Shown here: positions 8,737 to 22,195 of the stretch, piece after piece | Numbering within the stretch: position 1 is the first letter of the stretch | Layout: every line of letters begins with the position of its first letter | Assembly (NCBI GenBank): GCA_016291405.1 | Contig: JAEEXG010000016.1 | Coordinates: 1-48,360 of the forward strand | Origin: Lachnospiraceae bacterium | GTDB taxonomy: Bacteria; Bacillota; Clostridia; Lachnospirales; Lachnospiraceae | Length of the DNA: 48,360 nucleotides | Reading direction: 5' to 3' | Program-made: the position numbers and the translations under genes | The notes under the pieces: model-generated | The model's database searches: none | The model's input: the letters and a program-made list of their open reading frames with translations, nothing else | Told to the model about the DNA's origin: nothing

Positions 8737-11337
8737 ATGAAACCTGCATTATTCAAGATAGGGTTGTTTTCAAAGTACAAAGAAGATATAGCTGAAATAA
8801 ACAAGAAGACGCTTCAGGTCGGCACCATAACTTTTGTGGCAGTAACCGTAATCGACTGGATCTTCAGAGCATTTATCCGTGATGATTCGGTTGTGAATTT
8901 TGCCTTTGTGGGATATGACCTGATAGCAATTCTTCTGTTTGTGTGCCTTCACTTTATGTTTGATAAAGTGAAGCACATCACAAGCTTTATTTGTACGATT
9001 TGGTACATACTCTGTTTTGCTTATGCTTTTCATGTGTTTTTTATTTTTCAGCCAAGCGTAGCAGTATTAACATACTGCCTCATTTGCATTTCTTTATCGG
9101 TAATGATACTCACTTCATTTTTGAAGTTGATTCTTTTTCGGGCAGCAGGCACGGCATTAGTCTGCGTTGCAATTTCTTTAAGCTCTCCCAAAGGAAGACC
9201 CACATCCCTTATGATTTTGGAAGTCATTATTGCAGGGCTTATCTCTGTAATAGTTGGACTTTTGATAATTTATGTAAGGATGGAAAACTTAATATTTGAA
9301 AAAGAGCTTTCTTTGTTTGCGGGAAATGAAGACGAAAGCTTTGTCACCGCCTTTGAAGGAGATGAGTGGCAGGGAAGAAGCAAATATAAGATTTTAAGCG
9401 GTGAAGTCGACGTATCAAGAAAAGTATTTTCTTTTGTATACAGTATTTCAAAAGATAAAATCATTTCCATAAGAGCAAAGAACCCCTTTAACTTAAAAGT
9501 GGGCATGAATATTGAAAGCATAAAGGAAGGCTTTGTGGCTAAGGCCTTAGAGCCTATGTCCAGGGCGCGTCTTACAAAGCTTTTTGATATGAATTCAATT
9601 TCGGGACAGTACAGAGAAGGAAAGAAACATCACGCCATCATTGCGGGCTTTAGACTTAATAATCGTAAGCCCATGTGGCTTGACATTGAATGCTATATTA
9701 AAGAGCATCCGGTAACGGGAGACTTTATAGCTTCTTTTGTTATAGAAGACATTTCCGAAGAAAGACTTTTGATGGGCGTATTAAACAAAATCATGGAGCA
9801 AAACTATGATTTTGTTATGTGCGTTGAAAGAGAAAAAAACGGCACCCTTACATTTAAGGCAGACAAAAACACGGAAATATTCGGAGCCTATGGGGATGAA
9901 TATTACGTTGAAATGAGCAAATACATTAGAGAAAATGTAGACCCTCACGACATTGAGAAAGCTCGTCTTGCAACAGACTTAGCAGTTGCTGACGGTAACA
10001 TCAAGCAAAACGGAATCCATGAATTTTTGCTTGATGAAAAGGATGACTACGGACTTACAAAGAAAAAGCTTTTCCAGTATTCATATATGGACCCTGCAAA
10101 GAATTTTCTTTGTATCATAAAGCAGGATGTGACGGAAGTTATCGAAAAAGAAGATGCGGCAAAGGCTCGTCTTGCAAAGGCGCTTAAAGAAAGAGAAAAC
10201 GCCATGAATGCAAGAAATGAGTTTTTAACAAGAATGAGCCATGAAATGCGTACCCCTATGAATGCTATTTTAGGGCTTACCGCATTAATGAAAGATGAAG
10301 TAAACAACCCTGAAGTTATGAACGATTACATCGAGAAGGTGCAATACTCAGGAAAGTTTTTGCTTCAACTTATAAATGACGTTTTGGATATTTCTAAGAT
10401 TTCCCAAAAGAAGTTTCAGATTAATAAGGTGCCTTATTCCTTCGGTGAATTCTGGGAAGCCGTCAACATGCTTATTGAGCCCATGTGCGCAAGCAAAACG
10501 GTTGACTTTGAATGGAAGTCAAGTATCCCCGAAGACTATGTGGTGATGACGGATCCTTTAAGAATTACTCAGGTCTTTATAAACCTTTTGTCAAATGCCA
10601 TTAAGTATACCCCTGCCGGCGGCCACATTTTGTTTGAATGCAGGCAAAAAGAACTTGAAGGCGGAAATGCCAAGGTTACTTTCATTGTAAAAGACGACGG
10701 CATAGGAATGAGCGATGAATTCCAAAGAAGAATGTTTGAGCCTTTCCAGCAGGAATCAAAAGATGTAAACTCTGAGCTTAACGGAACGGGCCTTGGATTA
10801 TCTATCGTGAAAGCCATAATAGATGCCATGAAGGGTAAGATAACCGTAAACAGTGCGCCGGGTGCAGGAACCACAATTAAGGTGGTGCTTGACTTTGAAA
10901 TTGCAAAAGACAGCCCCGCACACATGGTTAAGTATGAAGACGCGGATTTAAACGGAAAAAGAATCCTTGTGGTTGAAGATAATGACATTAACAGAGAGAT
11001 TGCGGTTGCATTGCTTGAAAAGAAAGGTATGATAGCGGAAACCGCCGTTAACGGACAGGACGCCATGGAAAAGTTTTCTTCCCATACGCCCGGCCACTAC
11101 GACCTTATCTTAATGGATATAAGAATGCCTGTTATGAGCGGGCTTAAGGCCACAAAATATATTCGCGCCATGGAAAGAGACGATGCAAGGCAGATTCCCA
11201 TAATAGCCATGACAGCCAATGCATTTAATAAAGACGTGCAGGCTTCTTTGGATGCAGGAATGAATGAGCACCTTTCAAAGCCCATTGAACCAAGAAGCCT
11301 TTACAATACTATTGCAAAATATGTTTCTAAGAAGTAG
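8737..11337 (+). CDS. Hybrid sensor histidine kinase with six membrane helices and one receiver domain
   Basis: The 866-residue protein starts with about six membrane helices (residues 25-190) and no large outside domain. A cytoplasmic region (about 200-480) follows that may hold PAS-like folds. The HisKA domain has the phospho-accepting His502 in MSHEMRTPMNA. The HATPase domain has the N box (INLLSNAIKYT), DDGIGM and GTGLGLSIV. A receiver domain begins at RILVVEDN and carries the predicted phospho-Asp794 in LILMDIRMP. The gene starts 12 bases after the GH3 gene with a good ribosome site (AAAAGGGA), so it is in the gtrA-GH3 operon. No separate response regulator or phosphotransfer protein is encoded nearby. 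Sensing of a sugar-related or membrane signal is inference from context. Confidence 0.88.
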   Translation: MKPALFKIGLFSKYKEDIAEINKKTLQVGTITFVAVTVIDWIFRAFIRDDSVVNFAFVGYDLIAILLFVCLHFMFDKVKHITSFICTIWYILCFAYAFHVFFIFQPSVAVLTYCLICISLSVMILTSFLKLILFRAAGTALVCVAISLSSPKGRPTSLMILEVIIAGLISVIVGLLIIYVRMENLIFEKELSLFAGNEDESFVTAFEGDEWQGRSKYKILSGEVDVSRKVFSFVYSISKDKIISIRAKNPFNLKVGMNIESIKEGFVAKALEPMSRARLTKLFDMNSISGQYREGKKHHAIIAGFRLNNRKPMWLDIECYIKEHPVTGDFIASFVIEDISEERLLMGVLNKIMEQNYDFVMCVEREKNGTLTFKADKNTEIFGAYGDEYYVEMSKYIRENVDPHDIEKARLATDLAVADGNIKQNGIHEFLLDEKDDYGLTKKKLFQYSYMDPAKNFLCIIKQDVTEVIEKEDAAKARLAKALKERENAMNARNEFLTRMSHEMRTPMNAILGLTALMKDEVNNPEVMNDYIEKVQYSGKFLLQLINDVLDISKISQKKFQINKVPYSFGEFWEAVNMLIEPMCASKTVDFEWKSSIPEDYVVMTDPLRITQVFINLLSNAIKYTPAGGHILFECRQKELEGGNAKVTFIVKDDGIGMSDEFQRRMFEPFQQESKDVNSELNGTGLGLSIVKAIIDAMKGKITVNSAPGAGTTIKVVLDFEIAKDSPAHMVKYEDADLNGKRILVVEDNDINREIAVALLEKKGMIAETAVNGQDAMEKFSSHTPGHYDLILMDIRMPVMSGLKATKYIRAMERDDARQIPIIAMTANAFNKDVQASLDAGMNEHLSKPIEPRSLYNTIAKYVSKK

Positions 11338-11373
11338 AATGCCCTTTAGACCATCGGTCTTAGGGCATTTTCC
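11338..11373 (+). terminator. Strong intrinsic terminator after the first hybrid kinase gene
   Basis: AATGCCCT pairs with AGGGCATT and AGACC with GGTCT around a three-base loop, giving a nearly continuous stem just after the stop codon. A short T run follows. It separates the kinase operon from rpoBC. Confidence 0.85.
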
Positions 11374-11424
11374 CTACAGTTTCTTTATGCTTATAAAATT
11401 CTTTTAAAACCTTTAAAAAATCCC

Positions 11425-11453
11425 TTGACTTTAAAAATGATTTGACTTAGAAT
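11425..11453 (+). promoter_or_regulatory. Predicted sigma-A promoter of rpoBC, with a roughly 85-base leader
   Basis: TTGACT (11425-11430), a 17-bp spacer and TAGAAT (11448-11453) form a good housekeeping promoter. The leader to the rpoB start contains a T run (11472-11477) and a 7-bp A/T stem (CTTTTTT 11494-11500 with AAAAAAG 11507-11513). Either could be a minor attenuation element, but I see no strong structure. Confidence 0.65.
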
Positions 11454-11544
11454 GTAGGTTGCTCTATTGTGGAGTGCTGTGGTTTTTTATGCCCTTTTTT
11501 ACATATAAAAAAGCGGTTAAATCATAAGAACGGGGTGAGTGTCA

Positions 11545-14500
11545 ATGGAAAAAAACAGAATACGTCAAGTGCCCGCAGGCAGAAACACACGTATGAGTTA
11601 TTCTCGACAAAAAGAAGTTTTGGAAATGCCCAACCTTATTGAAGTTCAAAAGGATTCCTACGAATGGTTCCTTAAGGACGGATTAAAAGAGGTATTTGAT
11701 GACATTTCTCCGATTGAAGACTTCGGCGGACGTTTAAGCTTGGAATTTGTTGATTCCGAACTTTGCAGAGAAGATGCCAAGTACACAATCGAGAAGTGTA
11801 AAGAGCGCGATGCTACTTATGCGGCTCCCTTAAAGGTCAAAGTGCGTCTTTGCAATAAGGAGACCGGAGCTATCATCGAGCATGATATATTCATGGGAGA
11901 TCTCCCTTTGATGACCGAAACCGGTACTTTCGTTATCAACGGTGCCGAAAGAGTTATCGTAAGCCAGATGGTTCGTTCTCCCGGCATATATTACAATATC
12001 GAACACGATAAAATCGGTAAGCGTTTGTTCTTTTCAACGGTTATCCCCAATCGTGGTGCGTGGTTGGAATATGAAACAGATTCCAATGATGTTTTTTATG
12101 TACGTGTAGACAGGACTCGTAAAGTCCCGATTACCGTTCTTTTGCGTGCCCTCGGTTTGGGAACAAACGATGAGATCCGTGAAATATTTGGTGACGAACC
12201 TAAGCTCGAAGCATCTTTTGCAAAAGATACTTCCACAAACTATCAGGAAGGTTTGCTTGAGTTATATAAGAAGATTCGTCCCGGTGAACCTCTTTCCGTA
12301 GATAATGCAAAGAGCCTTATCGAGGGAATGTTCTTTGACCCCAAACGTTATGATTTAGCTCGCGTTGGTAGATATAAATTCAACAAGAAATTACACCTTA
12401 AGAACCGTATCCGTAACATGGTTCTTGCCGAAGACGTTGTTTCAACCGTTACAGGCGAAATTATTGCGGAAAAAGGAACAAAGGTTACTGTTGATATAGC
12501 TGAAGAAATTCAGAACGCTGCAGTTTCTTATGTAATGGTAGAAACAGAAGAAAGAGTTGAAAGAGTTCTTTCTAACTTAATGGTTGACATCACAAAGTAT
12601 GTTGACTGCGATCCCAAGGAACTTGGCATCACAGAAGCTGTTTACTATCCCGTACTTAAGTCAATCCTTGATGAATATCAGGATAAGGCAGACGAACTTT
12701 TCGATGCATTAAAGAGAAACGTTCATGAACTTGTGCCCAAGCACATCACAGTTGACGATATCTTTGCATCAATCAACTACAACATGCACCTTGAATACGG
12801 TATCGGTAAGGATGACGATATCGATCACCTTGGTAACAGACGTATTCGTGCGGTTGGTGAACTTTTACAGAACCAGTATCGTATCGGTCTTTCAAGACTT
12901 GAAAGAGTGGTACGTGAAAGAATGCAGACACATGATACAGAGGAAGTTACTCCTCAGGCTCTTATTAACATTAAGCCCGTACAGGCTGCAGTTAAAGAGT
13001 TCTTTGGTTCATCACAGCTTTCTCAGTTCATGGATCAGAACAACCCTCTTGGTGAGCTTACTCATAAGAGACGTTTATCTGCACTTGGTCCCGGCGGTCT
13101 TTCAAGAGAACGTGCATCATTCGAAGTTCGAGACGTACACTACTCTCACTACGGACGTATGTGCCCTATCGAAACACCTGAAGGTCCTAACATCGGTTTG
13201 ATTAACTCTCTTGCATCTTATGCAAGAATCAATACATACGGCTTCATCGAAGCTCCTTTCAGAAGAGTAGACAAGTCTGACCCTGAAAATCCCAGAGTAA
13301 CAGACGAAGTTGTTTACATGACAGCAGATGAAGAAGATAACTACCATGTAGCTCAGGCTAACGTAGCACTTAATCCTGACGGAACCTTCGTTAAGAAGTC
13401 AATTTCAGGTCGTTACAGAGAAGAGACACAGGAATATCCAAGCACCATGTTTGATTTCATGGACGTATCACCCAGAATGGTATTCTCGGTTGCTACAGCT
13501 TTGATTCCTTTCCTTCAGAACGACGATGCTAACCGTGCCCTCATGGGATCAAACATGCAGCGTCAGGCAGTTCCGCTTATGGTTACCGAAGCTCCTGCAG
13601 TAGGTACCGGTATGGAACCCAAGGCAGCAGTTGACTCAGGTGTGTGCGTAGTAGCAAAAGAAGCCGGTGTTGTTTCTTATGTTTCTTCAAACTTAGTGAA
13701 GATTACACAGGACGATGGCGAAGTGGTAGACTACAAGCTTACCAAATTCCAGAGAAGTAACCAGTCAAACTGCTACAACCAGAAGCCCATCGTTTCTAAG
13801 GGCGAACGCGTTGAGAAGGGCGAAGTTATTGCTGACGGTCCTTCAACAAGCGGCGGAGAACTTGCACTTGGTAAGAACCCTCTTATCGGTTTCATGACCT
13901 GGGAAGGTTACAACTACGAAGATGCTGTTCTTCTTAGCGAAAGACTTGTACAGGATGATGTTTATACATCAATCCATATTGAAGAATATGAAGCAGAAGC
14001 ACGTGACACTAAGCTCGGACCCGAAGAAATCACTCGTGACGTTCCCGGTGTCGGTGATGATGCATTAAAGGATTTGGATGACAGAGGAATCATCCGCATC
14101 GGTGCTGAAGTAAGAGCCGGTGATATCCTTGTAGGTAAGGTAACACCTAAGGGTGAAACCGAACTTACAGCCGAAGAAAGATTACTTCGAGCTATCTTTG
14201 GTGAAAAGGCAAGAGAAGTAAGAGATACTTCACTTAAGGTTCCTCACGGTGAATACGGTATCATCGTAGATGCTAAGGTATTTACAAGAGAAAACGGCGA
14301 CGAATTGGCACCCGGTGTCAACCAGTCAGTTCGTGTATATATTGCTCAGAAGCGTAAGATTTCAGTCGGCGATAAGATGGCCGGACGTCACGGTAACAAG
14401 GGTGTCGTTTCAAGAGTGCTTCCTGTAGAAGATATGCCTTATCTTCCCAACGGTCGTCCTCTTGATATCGTGCTTAACCCCTTGGGCGTACCTTCACGTA

Positions 14501-15462
14501 TGAATATCGGACAGGTGCTTGAAATCCACCTTTCACTTGCTGCAAAGGCACTTGGATTTAACATTGCAACTCCCGTATTCGACGGCGCAAACGAAAAAGA
14601 TATTCAGGATTCACTTGAACTTGCAAACGATTACGTAAATCTTCCTTTTGATGCTAAAGAAGCTAAAGCGGAAGCTGAAAAGAACGGTGTAGAGTACGAT
14701 AAGAATGCTGACACCTTCGAAAAGTTACACAAGGATGAGCTTCTTCCCGAAGTTTATGAATACTTATCAGAAAACAGAGCACACAGAGCACTTTGGAAGG
14801 GTGTTCCGATTTCTAGAGACGGTAAGGTTCAGCTTCGTGACGGACGTACAGGTGAACTCTTCGACGGACCTACAACAATCGGTCACATGCATTACTTAAA
14901 GCTTCACCACTTGGTAGACGATAAGATTCATGCTCGTTCAACAGGTCCTTACTCACTTGTTACACAGCAGCCTTTGGGTGGTAAAGCTCAATTCGGTGGA
15001 CAGCGTTTCGGTGAAATGGAAGTTTGGGCACTTGAAGCTTACGGTGCAGCTTACACATTACAGGAAATCCTTACAGTTAAGTCCGACGACGTAGTTGGTC
15101 GTGTTAAGACATATGAAGCAATTATCAAGGGTGAGAACATTCCTAAGCCCGGTATCCCTGAATCATTCAAGGTACTTCTTAAGGAATTACAGTCACTCGG
15201 TCTTGATATCAAGGTTCTTAGAGAAGACGACACAGAAGTCGCACTTACCGAATCTGTCGATTATGGCGAAACGGATTTCAGAATGGCTGAAATGGACGGC
15301 AATGACAGAAAGGGCACATATTCACGTGCTGAGTTCACAAATGCCGGCTATCAGACACAGGAATTCGATGAATCGGGCGAATTAGTGGAAGCCGATGAAT
15401 CCTTCGATGAAGCTGAGGAAGATTTCAGTGAAGAAGAATTCGAAGGAAGCCTTGACGAATAG
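11545..15462 (+). CDS. rpoB: DNA-directed RNA polymerase subunit beta
   Basis: RpoB is the catalytic beta subunit of RNA polymerase. I chose the ATG at 11545 (1305 residues) because GGTGA at 11534-11538 is six bases before it. The in-frame GTG at 11539 directly abuts that ribosome site and is unlikely. The rifampicin region [14 protein letters not shown] starts at residue 488, and Asp497, His507 and Ser512 correspond to E. coli 516, 526 and 531. All three are wild type, so rifampicin sensitivity is expected. Other conserved blocks are [34 protein letters not shown] and the C-terminal [19 protein letters not shown] Glu/Asp-rich tail of about 40 residues extends past the usual end. The gene is not next to rplL, which is unusual. 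Confidence 0.97.
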   Translation: MEKNRIRQVPAGRNTRMSYSRQKEVLEMPNLIEVQKDSYEWFLKDGLKEVFDDISPIEDFGGRLSLEFVDSELCREDAKYTIEKCKERDATYAAPLKVKVRLCNKETGAIIEHDIFMGDLPLMTETGTFVINGAERVIVSQMVRSPGIYYNIEHDKIGKRLFFSTVIPNRGAWLEYETDSNDVFYVRVDRTRKVPITVLLRALGLGTNDEIREIFGDEPKLEASFAKDTSTNYQEGLLELYKKIRPGEPLSVDNAKSLIEGMFFDPKRYDLARVGRYKFNKKLHLKNRIRNMVLAEDVVSTVTGEIIAEKGTKVTVDIAEEIQNAAVSYVMVETEERVERVLSNLMVDITKYVDCDPKELGITEAVYYPVLKSILDEYQDKADELFDALKRNVHELVPKHITVDDIFASINYNMHLEYGIGKDDDIDHLGNRRIRAVGELLQNQYRIGLSRLERVVRERMQTHDTEEVTPQALINIKPVQAAVKEFFGSSQLSQFMDQNNPLGELTHKRRLSALGPGGLSRERASFEVRDVHYSHYGRMCPIETPEGPNIGLINSLASYARINTYGFIEAPFRRVDKSDPENPRVTDEVVYMTADEEDNYHVAQANVALNPDGTFVKKSISGRYREETQEYPSTMFDFMDVSPRMVFSVATALIPFLQNDDANRALMGSNMQRQAVPLMVTEAPAVGTGMEPKAAVDSGVCVVAKEAGVVSYVSSNLVKITQDDGEVVDYKLTKFQRSNQSNCYNQKPIVSKGERVEKGEVIADGPSTSGGELALGKNPLIGFMTWEGYNYEDAVLLSERLVQDDVYTSIHIEEYEAEARDTKLGPEEITRDVPGVGDDALKDLDDRGIIRIGAEVRAGDILVGKVTPKGETELTAEERLLRAIFGEKAREVRDTSLKVPHGEYGIIVDAKVFTRENGDELAPGVNQSVRVYIAQKRKISVGDKMAGRHGNKGVVSRVLPVEDMPYLPNGRPLDIVLNPLGVPSRMNIGQVLEIHLSLAAKALGFNIATPVFDGANEKDIQDSLELANDYVNLPFDAKEAKAEAEKNGVEYDKNADTFEKLHKDELLPEVYEYLSENRAHRALWKGVPISRDGKVQLRDGRTGELFDGPTTIGHMHYLKLHHLVDDKIHARSTGPYSLVTQQPLGGKAQFGGQRFGEMEVWALEAYGAAYTLQEILTVKSDDVVGRVKTYEAIIKGENIPKPGIPESFKVLLKELQSLGLDIKVLREDDTEVALTESVDYGETDFRMAEMDGNDRKGTYSRAEFTNAGYQTQEFDESGELVEADESFDEAEEDFSEEEFEGSLDE

Positions 15463-15503
15463 GGTAAATGAATTACAAAAATAATTGTAAAGGAGCGCCA
15501 TAA

Positions 15504-19421
<3,918 letters not shown>

Positions 19422-19443
19422 GTGATTCATAAGTAAAATTAGT

Positions 19444-19475
19444 AAGGGCATGAACCTTTCGGTTCATGCCCTTTT
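19444..19475. terminator. Strong bidirectional terminator after rpoC
   Basis: A perfect 13-bp stem (AAGGGCATGAACC with GGTTCATGCCCTT, loop TTTC) is flanked by T residues on both strands. It ends rpoBC and also lies 15 bases beyond the stop of the convergent pilin-type operon. Confidence 0.92.
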
Positions 19476-19490
19476 AAATTACTTAAAAAA

Positions 19491-19928
19491 TTAATGAAGT
19501 ACATTCAAATGATCGTCGTATTCAAGGGTGCCGGTGGTTTCAACGGCCCATTTGGTGACTTCATAAAATGAATCATTACTCTTTTCAGGATAGTTAATCT
19601 TTACTTCAACAATTAAGGTCTGATACTCACTTAATGGAAGAGCAAAGGATTTTTTCTTTCCTACCTGCTCATAATACCCTACTCTTGAAATGCCGCTATC
19701 ATATAGGGATGAAAGAGTGGCATCAAGCTCTGCCAGGCCTTCCTGAGCTTCGTTGCAGGCTTCGAAATAGACTTCCGAATTAGACTTAACCTTTTCTTCA
19801 AGCTTATAATCGCTCATGGCGCTTGCAAGGGACAGAGTTGAAAATGATACAAGGCATAGGATAACGAATATAAACAGTATTGAGGATACGCCCACATTTA
19901 AAGAAAATTCACGTTTCTTTTTTCTCAT
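19491..19928 (-). CDS. Small membrane protein, last gene of the pilin-type operon
   Basis: I do not recognise a named family. The 145-residue protein has a basic start (MRKKKRE), one membrane helix at about residues 14-37 and an outside domain of about 105 residues with a helical first half and a probable beta-rich second half. This single-helix layout resembles pilin-like or TadE-like accessory proteins of pilus assembly. Its ATG overlaps the stop region of the gene before it by four bases, so the two are probably translationally coupled. It is the last gene before the shared terminator with rpoC. Confidence 0.7.
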   Translation of the reverse strand: MRKKKREFSLNVGVSSILFIFVILCLVSFSTLSLASAMSDYKLEEKVKSNSEVYFEACNEAQEGLAELDATLSSLYDSGISRVGYYEQVGKKKSFALPLSEYQTLIVEVKINYPEKSNDSFYEVTKWAVETTGTLEYDDHLNVLH

Positions 19929-20296
19929 TTTGCCACCTCCCTAATGCCTTTTTTGAAGGTGTATGTATAGATTTCTTTTTCAAGTGAACCTTCGTAGAAT
20001 GTGAAGGTCATATAGTCAAATGCCTCGTCCTTATTGAAGGTTAAGATGTATGAGTAGTCTTTAAGGTCGAAGGCTGACTTTAAGGTGTCATTTATCTTTT
20101 CTTCGTCATCACCAAACTCGTAGAAACATTCACTGGCGTTATCAGCCCATAGAACGGCGTAATTAAGCCCCTTGGTTTCTTTGGCAACCAAATGAGCCTT
20201 CACGAATACCTGAAGGCATACGGCGCTTGTGAGAGCGAAAAAGAATATGACGATTATTAGCTCCATTAAAAAGAGAGCGGATTTTGATTTTTGCAT
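19925..20296 (-). CDS. Type IV pilin-like / pseudopilin-like protein
   Basis: The 123-residue protein begins with a short basic leader and then a pilin-like hydrophobic helix: residues 7-22 read A-LFLMELIIVIFFFAL. If a prepilin peptidase cut after Ala7, Glu12 would be the classic Glu at position +5. Alanine replaces the usual glycine at -1. The remaining roughly 95 residues form a small domain outside the membrane. It is encoded between a DUF4860 gene and another single-helix gene, with one-base or four-base overlaps, as expected for a pseudopilus cassette. Cleavage and assembly are inference from motif and context. Confidence 0.65.
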   Translation of the reverse strand: MQKSKSALFLMELIIVIFFFALTSAVCLQVFVKAHLVAKETKGLNYAVLWADNASECFYEFGDDEEKINDTLKSAFDLKDYSYILTFNKDEAFDYMTFTFYEGSLEKEIYTYTFKKGIREVAK

Positions 20297-20784
20297 TAGT
20301 TTGTATCTCCGCTTTTAATATGCACAAATAAAACTTCTTTGTCTAAGCCCACGGGCTTGTATTCAAACTTATAAAGAGTGTCGGTTACTTTAGACATGTC
20401 GAAGGATTCAAGCTTAATCAAGGTGGTGGCATATTTGGGGTCAAAGACCTGTCCCTGCCTTGTAAATAGCTCTTTTAATTCTCCTTCATATTCATAAAGA
20501 TAAGTGCAATATGTAATGTTGTTAATATCTTCCGAAATAATTAAAGCATCAAAGCCGTCGTAAGAACCCATTGAGATCTTTCCGGCTTCATCGCTTTGAT
20601 GAATTTTGTTTACCACATAAGAGAAAGTGGTTCTGGACCCGTAATTAAGGGTCATCTTTTCAACTATGCTTGAATAGATTCCTGCGCCTATACCCGTAAG
20701 CGACATAATGGAAAGAGCAAATACCGCAAAGAGGGTAATTACAAACAGGATATCAATTGTATGAGGCTTTTTTTCTTTATCCAT
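20296..20784 (-). CDS. DUF4860-type pseudopilin-like membrane protein
   Basis: The 162-residue protein opens with a basic leader and PHTIDILFVITLFAVFALS, one membrane helix (about residues 9-30), then a domain outside the cell. This start and the length match my recollection of DUF4860, a family found in Lachnospiraceae next to type II secretion F genes. No function is established. Its first and last bases overlap those of its neighbours by one base at each end, indicating tight co-translation. Confidence 0.6.
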   Translation of the reverse strand: MDKEKKPHTIDILFVITLFAVFALSIMSLTGIGAGIYSSIVEKMTLNYGSRTTFSYVVNKIHQSDEAGKISMGSYDGFDALIISEDINNITYCTYLYEYEGELKELFTRQGQVFDPKYATTLIKLESFDMSKVTDTLYKFEYKPVGLDKEVLFVHIKSGDTN

Positions 20785-21119
20785 TATTGCTCCTCTTTCC
20801 TTAATACCGTTACATCAGGGTAGATGTTTGAACCTATTGCCTGATAGTCAACAAAGAAAACATCTTCATCATATGTAAGACCGTAGTGGTCTTTAATGTA
20901 CTTTAAGCTGGGAGGATAGGTGCCTTCTACGCAATAACAGGAAACGATGCTTCTGTTAAGGGCGGTCTTTAAGCTTTCCTCCTGACGGGCAAGACTGTCG
21001 TCTTTTACGTTTCCAAGAACTCTTAAAAAGAAAACAAAGAGCGCAATAAATAAGAGTATGGAAATGTGTAAGCCCGATATTTTGTTTCTTATTCTTGAAG
21101 CTCTGTCAAAACTGTACAT
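20784..21119 (-). CDS. Small single-helix membrane protein of the pilin-type operon
   Basis: The 111-residue protein has a basic N-terminus, a glycine at residue 16 directly before a hydrophobic helix (about residues 17-36) and a small outside domain with CYCVEGTYPPSLKYIKDHYG. The glycine before the helix resembles a prepilin cleavage site, but the Glu at +5 is missing, as in some minor pseudopilins. A good ribosome site (AAAGGA) lies upstream, nine bases after the T2SS-F-like gene. No named family is recognised with certainty. Confidence 0.65.
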   Translation of the reverse strand: MYSFDRASRIRNKISGLHISILLFIALFVFFLRVLGNVKDDSLARQEESLKTALNRSIVSCYCVEGTYPPSLKYIKDHYGLTYDEDVFFVDYQAIGSNIYPDVTVLRKEEQ

Positions 21120-21128
21120 AATTTTCCT

Positions 21129-22175
21129 TTAACCTATAGTTGTCATGATACCCATCAAAGGTAATATTACAGAGAGTAAGATAAGTCCTACGATGATAGA
21201 AAGAATGATTACCAAAGTAGGTTCGATAACTGAAATGATTTCGTTGATTTTTCTTTCTGCTTTCTTTTCGTATTCATCGGCAATCTTTGTCATTACCTTG
21301 TCGATTTCACCTGTCTTAAATCCGACAGCCACCATTCTGTTATTTACATTTGAAAAGATTGCTGCTTCTTTTAAAGCTTCCGCAAAGTTGTCTCCGTCAA
21401 GAAGTCTTTCTTTACAGATTTCAACTTTCTTTTCTGTTTTCTTGTGTTCAAGAAGCTTGCTTACAAGGTTTAAACCTGCGAAAGTATCAAGGCCTGCGGA
21501 GAGGGCAAGGGCCATACCGGAAGCAAATCTTCCGGCTGCGATGCCGTCATAAAAGCCCTTAAATAAGTGAAGCTTTTGAGCACAGTTTTTAGCAACCTTT
21601 CTTCCGTGAGCTGTCTTTGAAACATAGAAATATAAAGCTATCAAAACCACCAGGATGGCGATAAAGACAACCGAATATGTTTTTAATACGTCTCCGAAAT
21701 GAAGTAAGGATGCTGCAAAGCCGGTCATTTCAGAGCCAAGTTGAACAAATACCTGATTGAAAATAGGAAGAACCTTGGTAATCAAGATTATGATAACGGC
21801 AAACATCATAACTATCATTACCAAAGGATAAGTGATGGCGCTTCTTATGTTGTCGGAGATAGCCGCTTCTCGCTCATAGTAAGCGGAAAGAGATGACATT
21901 ATCTCATCCAGGGAACCTGCTTCTTCCCCAAGCTTAATGGTGTTAACAACATAATCCGGGAACACGCCCACAACCTGTAAACTTTCTGCAAAACTCGAGC
22001 CTTCGTTAACGGCATCGATTATTGCCTGCAACAGTTTCTTTCCGGATTGATCCTTTGTGTCTGAAAGCATGATTCTTATGCCTTCGATGGGCGTTATGCC
22101 CGCATGAAGCAAAATTGACATCTGTGAGCAGAAAGAAGCCAATTCTTCGTTTGTAAGTTTAGATTGAGTACTCAT
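21129..22175 (-). CDS. Type II secretion system F / PilC-like inner membrane protein
   Basis: This 348-residue protein is the polytopic platform protein of type II secretion and type IV pilus machines. Two T2SS-F domains are visible. The first (about residues 8-130) contains FCSQMSILLHAGITPIEGI and a region with GSLDEIMSSLSAYYE. The second (about 205-330) repeats the pattern with FASGMALALSAGLDTFAGL and TGEIDKVMTKIADEYE. Membrane helices follow each domain (about 110-135, 170-190, 320-345). The GspE/PilB ATPase that normally drives this protein is not encoded anywhere in the window, so it must come from elsewhere if the system is active. The ribosome site is GGGGGA. Confidence 0.88.
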   Translation of the reverse strand: MSTQSKLTNEELASFCSQMSILLHAGITPIEGIRIMLSDTKDQSGKKLLQAIIDAVNEGSSFAESLQVVGVFPDYVVNTIKLGEEAGSLDEIMSSLSAYYEREAAISDNIRSAITYPLVMIVMMFAVIIILITKVLPIFNQVFVQLGSEMTGFAASLLHFGDVLKTYSVVFIAILVVLIALYFYVSKTAHGRKVAKNCAQKLHLFKGFYDGIAAGRFASGMALALSAGLDTFAGLNLVSKLLEHKKTEKKVEICKERLLDGDNFAEALKEAAIFSNVNNRMVAVGFKTGEIDKVMTKIADEYEKKAERKINEIISVIEPTLVIILSIIVGLILLSVILPLMGIMTTIG

Positions 22176-22195
22176 CGAGATATTCCCCCATGTGA

